Below are positions 1 through 5,676 of a stretch of 7,116 nt of DNA, in pieces. The notes under the pieces were generated by a model, which was given only the letters and a program-made list of their open reading frames with translations, made no database searches and was not told where the DNA came from. The DNA comes from a bacterium. Its GTDB lineage: Bacteria > Verrucomicrobiota > Verrucomicrobiae > Limisphaerales > J093. The stretch spans positions 1 through 7,116 of the forward strand of contig JAKCAB010000361.1 in assembly GCA_021839785.1 (NCBI GenBank), read 5' to 3'. Every line of letters begins with the position of its first letter. Within the stretch, counting starts at the first letter, position 1. Made by a program: the position numbers and the translations under genes.

Positions 1-2185
1 TGAAGCTCCTCAGCGTGCCCTGCGCCGCGGCGCGACGCCACCAAGCGACCAATTGCGCGGTCGCAGCGTCGGCCTGCGCGGTCGCGGTTTGTTCGAGCGC
101 GGAATCGCCCGCGGCCCGCGCCAGTTGGGCGAAGGCCAGCAGCGAAGCCAGATAACGGTTCGCGTACAGGTCGCCGCGCGCGCCATCCGGGCGCCAACCG
201 GATTTTTGCCAGTCCGCGAAGCAAGCCTTCAATTCAGGCCACGCCGCCAGGACGCGCGCCTGTTCGCCCACCCGCTCCGCGTACAAGCGCACCGCGTACA
301 GGTTCCCAAACGGGTGTGCCGGCCGATCCGACCCGAGCCGGTTCAACTCTTCGTCAGGCGCTGCGAACCGCGCGCGCCGCGCGCCGGCGCGCAAATCATA
401 TCGGCGCCGCTCAGTGAAAGGCGGGTGTTGCGTCCACTCGGCGGCCAGCCAGGCGCGAACCTGTTCCTGAAGCGGGCCGCTCATATGCGGGTAAGCCCAC
501 GCCAGCGCGGCAAACGCTTCACCGCTGTCGGCAAAGAAAAACTCGCGCCCCGCGAGGCCCGGCTCGACGAGCAATGGTGCCCAGCGCTGCGACAAAAACT
601 CGCGCACGCCCGCTTCGAGTTCGGACTGGAGTTGTGCCGGTGAAGCGCTGGCAGCGGGTGCCGCTTGCGCGGGCACTTTTACGTCGGCCGCCGCGACCGT
701 CTTCACCTTAGCCGCCGGGCCAGACTCGCCCGCGACCAGGCACAACACGCGGCTGCCGGTGAGCCAGAACAGGCGGTTGCCCGCCACCGCCACGCCGCCG
801 CGACCCGGTCCGTGCCATTCGTTCCGCGCCCAAGGCGGATTGCGGAAACCGCCGTAGGTGTCGCGTTCGCCGTGGATCGTGAACAGCCGGTGCGATTCCA
901 GGTCAAATCCGCTCAGCGTGCCCTGGTGGGTGATCAACGCCAGGCGACCGGCCACCACGAAATTCTGCGATTCGTCGGCGGTGCCCCAGAACGTGTTCCA
1001 CGGCGGCTGCGCTCCGCTGGTGTGGAAGGGCGGCGCGATGCGGTTGGCCGCCAGGTCGAGCAGGCCCAGCGCGACCAGCGGCGCCACGCCGAGATTCCAA
1101 TTGCCGTAGGCGCTGCGGTTGAAGACGAGCAGGCGGCCATCGGCGGTCAGCGCGGGCGGCGCACCCACGCCCTGGCAACCCGCCGCCCAGAGCACCGGTG
1201 CCAACGGCGCTTCCTCACCGGTCCCGGCATCGAGGACGAAGAACGTCCGCGCATCCGGGTGGTCACGGAGGTAGTCTTGAACGACTTGCTGCTCGCGCGC
1301 CCAAAGTTCGGGCGTGCCGTGCGCGGCGTCGCTCTTGATCCAGGCGTCGAGCTGGCGCCAATCGCGGTCGTCCGCGCCGGCGTTGCGCGCAAGCAACGAC
1401 CGGTCGCGGGCAATGCGCTGGGCCATGTTCAACGCCGGGTTGGTGCGGACGATGACGTACGTCTTCCCGCCGGTTGTGACGACCACCGGGTAATAATCGC
1501 GCGCCGACTGGCCCGCCAGCGGCCGCGAAGTCCAGCGAAGCCGGCCCGAAACGGCGTCGAAGCAGCGCACCCGCAAATCCTCCGTTGTGACCCAAACCCG
1601 GCCGTCCGCGGCGGCAGCCGTCTGGCGCACCGCCGCACCGAGATCGGCCTGCCACTGCACTGCGCCATCCGCCAGCGCCACACTGAAAAACCGGCCGTTC
1701 CGCGAGCCGATGAAGACCCGACCGTCGGTGATCGTTGGTGACGCCGCGAAGCTGTCCAAGGCGACTCGCCAGCGCGCGACACCAGTCGCGGCGTCCAGTG
1801 CAACCAGGCCGCCACCGGCGCTGGCTGCGACGACCACGCCGTCCGCGATTGCGGGCGATTGCAGAAAAGGCGCGTCGCCGACAAACCGCCAGATCGGTTC
1901 GCCGTTGGTGGCTTGGAGAGCGTACAGGTTGCCGGCGTGCGTGGCGACGAACACGCGGCCATCGGCAACGATCGGCTCCATTGCCGTGCCGAGGCGTTCG
2001 CCGTCGAACTCCACGGCCCAGGCCAGGCGGAACGGTGGTCGCAGTTCCGCCGGCACGAAGCCGCTGTGCTGCGCGTTGCCGTGCAACGCCGGCCAATCCG
2101 CGTGCGCGAGGCAGCACAACACCGGAAACGCCACGAAGTGCAAGATGCTAACGGCGAGGAAGCGGGAACGGCTCGGCAGACGCAT
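1..2185 (-). CDS. Exported PQQ-like beta-propeller repeat protein with helical C-terminal region (C-terminus beyond the window)
   Basis: The frame is open from an ATG at 2185-2183 to the left edge: 728 codons and no stop, so the C-terminus is missing. An in-frame TAG lies four codons upstream of this ATG with no start codon between them, which fixes the start; no Shine-Dalgarno is visible. Residues 1-29 look like a Sec signal peptide: Arg-rich start, hydrophobic core at about 9-26, then A27-H28-A29 before D30. The mature protein opens with WPALHGNAQHSG, typical of PQQ-like propellers. Four clear blades follow, each with an 'xDGRVxV' strand and a closing Trp (W99, W139, W178, W218), about 40 residues apart. 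A charged helical insertion lies at about 245-295, with propeller-like sequence resuming to about 490. An Ala/Pro-rich linker (about 494-525) leads to a helical C-terminal region I cannot assign; it faintly recalls alpha/alpha-toroid folds. Whether PQQ is bound is unknown; many such proteins are cofactor-free scaffolds. Export to the periplasm or surface is inferred. Confidence 0.88.
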   Translation of the reverse strand, partial: MRLPSRSRFLAVSILHFVAFPVLCCLAHADWPALHGNAQHSGFVPAELRPPFRLAWAVEFDGERLGTAMEPIVADGRVFVATHAGNLYALQATNGEPIWRFVGDAPFLQSPAIADGVVVAASAGGGLVALDAATGVARWRVALDSFAASPTITDGRVFIGSRNGRFFSVALADGAVQWQADLGAAVRQTAAAADGRVWVTTEDLRVRCFDAVSGRLRWTSRPLAGQSARDYYPVVVTTGGKTYVIVRTNPALNMAQRIARDRSLLARNAGADDRDWRQLDAWIKSDAAHGTPELWAREQQVVQDYLRDHPDARTFFVLDAGTGEEAPLAPVLWAAGCQGVGAPPALTADGRLLVFNRSAYGNWNLGVAPLVALGLLDLAANRIAPPFHTSGAQPPWNTFWGTADESQNFVVAGRLALITHQGTLSGFDLESHRLFTIHGERDTYGGFRNPPWARNEWHGPGRGGVAVAGNRLFWLTGSRVLCLVAGESGPAAKVKTVAAADVKVPAQAAPAASASPAQLQSELEAGVREFLSQRWAPLLVEPGLAGREFFFADSGEAFAALAWAYPHMSGPLQEQVRAWLAAEWTQHPPFTERRRYDLRAGARRARFAAPDEELNRLGSDRPAHPFGNLYAVRLYAERVGEQARVLAAWPELKACFADWQKSGWRPDGARGDLYANRYLASLLAFAQLARAAGDSALEQTATAQADAATAQLVAWWRRAAAQGTLRSF

Positions 2186-2270
2186 GACCGCGGACTACCA
2201 CACCGGTCGTGCCGTCGCAAGCGAAGGTGGCCTTGCTGGCGGGCTGGGGACAGCCGATCCTGCCGCACCC

Positions 2271-2391
2271 GCCACAGAGACGCGGAGACACAGAGATTCA
2301 ATTTGGAACTCAGGAATTTGGCGACGCGATCTTTGGTTTCCGGCCTTCCTGGCTACCAAATTCAACCTCCGCGCCTCGGCGTCTCGGCGGT
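2271..2391. repeat. Dispersed inverted-repeat element (MITE- or REP-like), about 121 bp
   Basis: The left arm (2271-2306) and the reverse complement of the right arm (2356-2391) match at 27 of 36 positions. The match includes an exact GAGACGC block and an exact AATTTGG at the inner end. Pairing extends inward with CAGGAA on the left (2311-2316) against TTCCTG on the right (2346-2351). The arms carry the 'CACAGAGACGC' theme that I recall as a high-copy dispersed repeat in Verrucomicrobiota and some other phyla, often mistranslated as peptides such as 'LCVSASL'. The element encodes no transposase. It lies 85 bases upstream of the propeller gene start and 53 bases before the asd -35 box. Whether it moves, forms an RNA hairpin or only marks an old insertion cannot be told from a single copy. 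Confidence 0.7.
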
Positions 2392-2444
2392 TGAGATGGC
2401 GGGGCTCAGCAGAGTTTCGCCCCACCACCGCGTTTGAGCGGCGT

Positions 2445-2472
2445 TTGACACGCCCATCGCATTTCTTATAGT
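2445..2472 (+). promoter_or_regulatory. Sigma70-type promoter for asd
   Basis: A perfect TTGACA at 2445-2450 and TATAGT (5 of 6 to consensus) at 2467-2472 are separated by 16 bases. This stands out in such a GC-rich sequence. The -10 box ends only 11 bases before the asd ATG, so transcription should begin about 4-6 bases upstream of the start codon. It probably drives asd, sufE and the tatD-family gene together, since no other promoter was seen inside that run. Confidence 0.72.
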
Positions 2473-2483
2473 CGCCCTCCTTT

Positions 2484-3491
2484 ATGAATCGGACTCCGCA
2501 CGTGGCCGTCGTCGGCGCGACCGGCGCCGTCGGCATCGAAATGATCAAGACGCTCGAGCAACGCACTTTCCCGGTGAGGAAACTCACGTTGCTCGCCTCC
2601 GCCCGTTCCGTCGGCAAGAAACTCAAGTTCAAGGGTGCGGACGTCACCGTGCAGGAGTTGACCAAAGATTCCTTCAGGGGCATCGACATCGCCCTGTTCA
2701 GCGCCGGCGGCAGCATCTCGAAGGAGTTCGCGCCGGTCGCGGTCGCGGCCGGCTGCGCGGTGGTGGACAACTCGAGCGCGTTTCGCATGGATCCCGCGGT
2801 GCCGCTCGTGGTGCCGGAAATCAACGCGGCGGACGTGAAGTCGCACCAAGGCATCATCGCGAATCCGAACTGTACCACCGCGATCACGCTCATGGCGTTG
2901 TACCCGCTGCACGCCGCTTTCGGCTGCAAGCGCATTTTCGCCTCGAGTTACCAGGCCGTCTCGGGCACGGGCGCCAAGGCCATCGCCGAACTCGAGCGCC
3001 AGGTGGACCAGATCGTTCACGGCCAGCCCGTGACACGCGAGGTCTATCCGCACCAGATCGCCTTCAACGTGTTGCCGCACGTGGATTCCTTCCTGCCCAG
3101 CGGCTACACGAAGGAGGAGATGAAGATGGAAAACGAAGGCCGCAAAATCATGCACCACCCGACCTTCCGCGCGAGCGTCACGTGCGTGCGCGTGCCGGTG
3201 TACCGTGCGCATTCGGTGGCGGTCAGCGCCGAGTTCGAGCGCCCCGTCACCGTGGACGCCGCGCTCGCGGTTTTGCGGCAAGCGCCCGGCCTCGACGTGA
3301 TCGACAATCCCGCCCAGTGCGAGTACCCGCTGCCGCTTTATCAGGCCGAGAAGGACAACTGCGCCGTCGGCCGCGTGCGGATGGATTGTGCGCTCGAAAA
3401 CGGTCTGTGCTTCTGGGTCAGCGGCGACCAACTCCTCAAAGGCGCGGCGCTCAATGCCGTCCAGATCGCCGAAGAGCTGCTCAAAGCCTGA
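2484..3491 (+). CDS. asd: Aspartate-semialdehyde dehydrogenase
   Basis: This 335-residue cytoplasmic enzyme reduces L-4-aspartyl phosphate with NADPH to aspartate semialdehyde, the branch point to lysine/diaminopimelate, threonine and methionine. The length is normal for the family. Visible signatures in order: nucleotide-binding GATGAVG at 11-17; NPNCTT with the expected catalytic Cys at C130; SYQAVSGTG at 155-163 including conserved Q157; and RVPVYRAHS containing R236 (substrate carboxylate) and the expected catalytic H243. The DNSSAFR segment (95-101) is also family-typical. The ATG at 2484 is preferred because only six residues precede the first beta strand, the usual geometry. No Shine-Dalgarno precedes it; the upstream bases are pyrimidine-rich, and the promoter just upstream implies a near-leaderless mRNA. 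It is the first gene of a likely three-gene operon. All key residues are present, so it should be functional. Confidence 0.96.
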   Translation: MNRTPHVAVVGATGAVGIEMIKTLEQRTFPVRKLTLLASARSVGKKLKFKGADVTVQELTKDSFRGIDIALFSAGGSISKEFAPVAVAAGCAVVDNSSAFRMDPAVPLVVPEINAADVKSHQGIIANPNCTTAITLMALYPLHAAFGCKRIFASSYQAVSGTGAKAIAELERQVDQIVHGQPVTREVYPHQIAFNVLPHVDSFLPSGYTKEEMKMENEGRKIMHHPTFRASVTCVRVPVYRAHSVAVSAEFERPVTVDAALAVLRQAPGLDVIDNPAQCEYPLPLYQAEKDNCAVGRVRMDCALENGLCFWVSGDQLLKGAALNAVQIAEELLKA

Positions 3492-3514
3492 GCCGGCTCC
3501 CGGCCCTTTATCCC

Positions 3515-4024
3515 ATGACCTCCGCAGTCGCCAGCAAATCGGTCGTGTTCCGCACCCGCTATCCGCTGGCCCACGCCTCGACCCTGGCCGCGCGCCAAAG
3601 CGCACTGGCGGCTGCGCTGGGCCGTTGTCGCAACGCTCAGGAAAGACTGGCCTGGCTGGTCGATCGCGCGCGCCAACGGCCGTCCCTGCCGGCTGACTTG
3701 CGGACCCCGGCTCAGCGCGTGCCGGGCTGCTTGTCCCAACTGTGGCTGGTCGCGGAATTTCGCGACGACCGGTGCTGGTTCCACTGCGACTCGGACTCGC
3801 AGGTGATGCGGGCGATGGCGCTCCTGGTCGCCGAGGTCTATTCCGGCTGCACGCCCGCGGAGATCCTGGGCGACAACTACCAATGGCTCGCCGGTTTGGG
3901 CTGGCAGCAGCTTTTGACGCCCAACCGCCGGAACGCCCAGGCGCGCACCTGGGAACAAATCCGCGCGTTCGCGGCCACCCAGCTCGGAGTCGCGTCAGCC
4001 TCCCCCGCCGGCGAAACCGGCTGA
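3515..4024 (+). CDS. sufE: SufE-family sulfur acceptor / cysteine desulfurase activator
   Basis: This 169-residue protein carries the SufE signature VPGCLSQLW (69-77). C72 is the expected Cys that accepts persulfide sulfur from a SufS/CsdA-type desulfurase. Family-like flanking segments are RNAQERLAWLVDRA at about 39-52, a DSDSQV stretch after the Cys, and a helical C-terminus beginning LTPNRRN. The protein is longer than the roughly 140 residues of Escherichia coli SufE, mainly through an N-terminal extension of about 35 residues with no signal or membrane character. The ATG at 3515 is the first start clear of asd, 23 bases after its stop, but has no visible Shine-Dalgarno; a slightly later start cannot be excluded. 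Position suggests co-transcription with asd. No suf or isc scaffold or desulfurase lies in the window, so its partner must be elsewhere. SufE and CsdE cannot be told apart here. Confidence 0.88.
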   Translation: MTSAVASKSVVFRTRYPLAHASTLAARQSALAAALGRCRNAQERLAWLVDRARQRPSLPADLRTPAQRVPGCLSQLWLVAEFRDDRCWFHCDSDSQVMRAMALLVAEVYSGCTPAEILGDNYQWLAGLGWQQLLTPNRRNAQARTWEQIRAFAATQLGVASASPAGETG

Positions 4025-4026
4025 GG
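4023..4026 (+). promoter_or_regulatory. Shine-Dalgarno (GAGG) of the TatD-family gene
   Basis: GAGG overlaps the sufE stop codon and sits 5 bases before the GTG at 4032. It is the only recognisable ribosome binding site at any gene start in this window. It supports the GTG start and translation coupled to sufE. Confidence 0.55.
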
Positions 4027-4031
4027 TTGCC

Positions 4032-4871
4032 GTGCGTTTCTACGACGCGCACAACCACCTCCAGGACGAGCGCTTCGCCGGTCGGCAGGCGGAACTCGTG
4101 GCGGCGTGCCGGCCCGAAGGTGTCGCGGCAATGGTGGTCAACGGCGCGTGCGAAGCCGACTGGCCGCAGGTCGCCGCGCTGGCGCGACAGTATCCCGATC
4201 TGGTGCGGCCCAGCTTCGGCGTGCATCCGTGGTACGTGGCCGAGTGCACCCCCGCGTGGCAAGCCACGCTGGTCCGCTGGTTGGACGAGACGCCCGGCGC
4301 CGCGATCGGCGAGATCGGTCTGGATCGTTGGAAGCCGGGGCTGGATTTGCCGGCGCAGGAGGCAGTCTTTGTGTGGCAACTCCGCCTGGCGGCCGCGCGC
4401 AATCTGCCGGCGAGCATCCATTGCCTCCAAGCCTGGGGCGGGATGTTCGACCTGCTTCGCAGCGAACCGCGACCGGCTTGCGGCTTTTTGCTGCACTCGT
4501 ACGGCGGGCCGGTGGACATGGTCGCGCAGCTGGCCAAGCTGGGCGCGTATTTCTCGCTGCCAGGCTACTTCGCCCACGCGCGCAAACAGCGCCAGCGCGA
4601 CACCTTCCGCGCCGTGCCACCTGACCGCCTCCTGATCGAAACCGACGCGCCCGATCAACTTCTGCCCGCCGGCCGGCCGGCCGGGCCAGGTGCGTCGGCA
4701 GATGAAACTGCGCCGCGAATCTACACATTCGAAGACCCCGCCACGGGCAAACCGCTCAACCACCCGGCGAACCTGCGGGCGGTCTATGCGTTCGCAGCAG
4801 AGCTTTTCGGCGAACCGTTGCCAGCACTCGCCGCCCGCGTCGAAGCCAATTTCTCCCGCCTGTTCGGATGA
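4032..4871 (+). CDS. TatD-family metal-dependent hydrolase
   Basis: This 279-residue amidohydrolase-superfamily protein has a TIM-barrel fold; TatD relatives are metal-dependent deoxyribonucleases or related phosphoesterases. The full metal-ligand set is visible: H7 and H9 in DAHNH, E94 in GEIGLD, H130 in SIHC, H155 in LHSYGG and D205 in ETDAP. The 'FGVHPW' strand (62-67) is also typical. The start is GTG, 7 bases after the sufE stop and behind a GAGG; the first residues MRFYDAHNH place the HxH exactly where the family has it. The protein is slightly longer than the usual 255-265 residues. The extra length sits after D205, where a Pro/Gly/Ala-rich stretch and a 'TFEDPATGKPLNHP' segment replace the short usual loop. 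It is probably the last gene of the asd run. The true substrate cannot be read from sequence. Confidence 0.9.
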   Translation: MRFYDAHNHLQDERFAGRQAELVAACRPEGVAAMVVNGACEADWPQVAALARQYPDLVRPSFGVHPWYVAECTPAWQATLVRWLDETPGAAIGEIGLDRWKPGLDLPAQEAVFVWQLRLAAARNLPASIHCLQAWGGMFDLLRSEPRPACGFLLHSYGGPVDMVAQLAKLGAYFSLPGYFAHARKQRQRDTFRAVPPDRLLIETDAPDQLLPAGRPAGPGASADETAPRIYTFEDPATGKPLNHPANLRAVYAFAAELFGEPLPALAARVEANFSRLFG

Positions 4872-4896
4872 CGGCGAGATTGGCTGGGGCCGCGGT

Positions 4897-4924
4897 TTGC
4901 CGGCGACGTGAGCCGGGCTAGATT
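4897..4924 (+). promoter_or_regulatory. Candidate weak promoter for the GNAT locus
   Basis: TTGCCG (4897-4902) and TAGATT (4919-4924) are separated by 16 bases, the same spacing as the asd promoter, and would give a leader of roughly 25 bases before the ATG at 4957. Each box matches consensus only partly. The 85-base gap from the preceding gene, with no coupling, makes an independent promoter plausible. Confidence 0.35.
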
Positions 4925-4956
4925 GCGCGCAACTTTTTGCCGAACCAGCGATCACC

Positions 4957-5451
4957 ATGCAGTACATAGAGTTGTCGAGACCAGCAGCTCAAGATGCGCC
5001 GAAACTGGGCCGCATCTGTTTCGAGGCTTTTCGCGCGGTGTCCGAAGGCCACGGCTTCGAGCGGCCTTTCCCCGATCCGGAGACGGCGGCCCGGGTGCTC
5101 CAGTTGATCCTGGACCTGCCGGGCAGTTTCGGCGTCGCCGCACGCGTGGATGGCCGGCTGGTCGGTTCGAACTTCCTGCTCTTGACCGATGGGGTCGCCG
5201 GTGTGGGGCCGATCACGGTGGATCCGGCGATTCAGGGCCGTGGGGTCGGCCGGCGGTTGATGCAGGCGGTGCTCGATTACGCGGCGCAACGCGGCGTTGA
5301 GCGGGTTCGACTTTTGCAGGACGCTTGCAACACCGTTTCCCTCTCTTTGTACGCCTCGCTTGGCTTTGACCGCCGGGCCTGGATTTCTTCTTCTGCCCGC
5401 TGCGCAACACTTCGCTGTACCGCGCCACCCTCAAGAGCGGCTGCCGGCTGA
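4957..5451 (+). CDS. GNAT-family N-acetyltransferase, apparently truncated by an out-of-frame deletion
   Basis: Residues 1-138 form a recognisable GNAT domain that would transfer acetyl from acetyl-CoA to an amine. VGPITVDP (83-90) leads into the CoA pyrophosphate-binding loop QGRGVG (Q93-G98), and the domain ends with LSLYASLGFD, the usual final strand and helix. Upstream residues 'GHGF' and 'DGRLVGSNF' match a family I recall as having two tandem GNAT-type domains, about 280-300 residues in all. After D138 (base 5370) the reading frame becomes an Arg/Ser/Ala-rich, unstructured tail ending at 5451. Family-like sequence continues instead in another frame (see 5370-5528). The first domain alone could still fold, so a shortened active enzyme is possible. 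The ATG at 4957 has no clear Shine-Dalgarno. The substrate is unknown. Confidence 0.72.
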   Translation: MQYIELSRPAAQDAPKLGRICFEAFRAVSEGHGFERPFPDPETAARVLQLILDLPGSFGVAARVDGRLVGSNFLLLTDGVAGVGPITVDPAIQGRGVGRRLMQAVLDYAAQRGVERVRLLQDACNTVSLSLYASLGFDRRAWISSSARCATLRCTAPPSRAAAG

Positions 5452-5528
5452 CCTCGATGATGACGTTGATGACGCTTGGCCCGTACGAGGAGCCGGAACC
5501 AGTGTGGCTGCCTTCGATCGCGTTCTGA
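5370..5528 (+). pseudogene. Out-of-frame C-terminal remnant of the two-domain GNAT protein
   Basis: In the frame offset by one base from the GNAT gene, codons 5370-5525 read as 52 protein-like residues with a TGA at 5526-5528. They include PLRNTSLYR, GCRLTS, MTLMTLGPYEEPEP and end WLPSIAF. This matches the C-terminal pattern I recall for tandem GNAT proteins (RNxxLxR, then MTLMxxGxYxEP, then LPSIxY/F). A stop codon (TGA 5367-5369) immediately precedes it in this frame and no start is evident, so it cannot be a separate gene. The simplest reading is one ancestral gene that lost roughly 90-110 codons, with the junction near 5370, putting the tail out of frame. An assembly or sequencing error is the main alternative. 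Confidence 0.6.
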
Positions 5529-5614
5529 TCGTCGGCGGACGCGTCGTCGGCAGGTGGGTTCCGTGTCGAACGACTCGGCGCGTACGTGTTTTTACGAACG
5601 CCGCGCCAACACTG

Positions 5615-5646
5615 AAAAAGAAAAGGGACGGCGCGAACGCCGTCCC
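5615..5646 (-). terminator. Intrinsic terminator of the Gfo/Idh/MocA gene
   Basis: Bases 5625-5633 and 5638-5646 form a perfect 9-bp GC-rich stem. Read on the minus strand the loop is TTCG, followed directly by TTTTCTTTTT (5624-5615). It lies 30 bases beyond the minus-strand stop at 5677. There is no T-run on the plus-strand side, so it should act mainly on the minus-strand transcript. Confidence 0.9.
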
Positions 5647-5676
5647 CAGGTTGCAGGAGGTTCGGGTTGACTAAAA

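Noticed and set aside
2198..2220. Possible promoter of the propeller gene (TTGCGA and TAGTCC on the minus strand)
   Set aside because: The -10 box matches consensus at only two positions; not supportable.
1263..2301. Overlapping minus-strand frames at 1263-2117 and 1429-2301
   Set aside because: They are in the other two frames of the propeller gene and are Arg-rich; only the frame starting at 2185 shows a signal peptide and regular propeller repeats.
53..2471. Several long plus-strand frames opposite the propeller gene (for example 665-1741 and 1587-2471)
   Set aside because: Composition is typical of antisense shadows. The end of the last one translates the inverted repeat, a known source of spurious proteins.
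2466..4967. 833-residue open frame on the minus strand, antisense to asd, sufE and the TatD gene
   Set aside because: It lies entirely opposite three genes with clear catalytic motifs, is Arg/Gly/Ala/His-rich with no recognisable domain, and is the usual GC-rich shadow of strong codon bias.
5577..5607. Possible hairpin GGCGCG...CGCGCC as a terminator for the GNAT locus
   Set aside because: Only six paired bases around an 19-base loop, with no T-run following on the plus strand.
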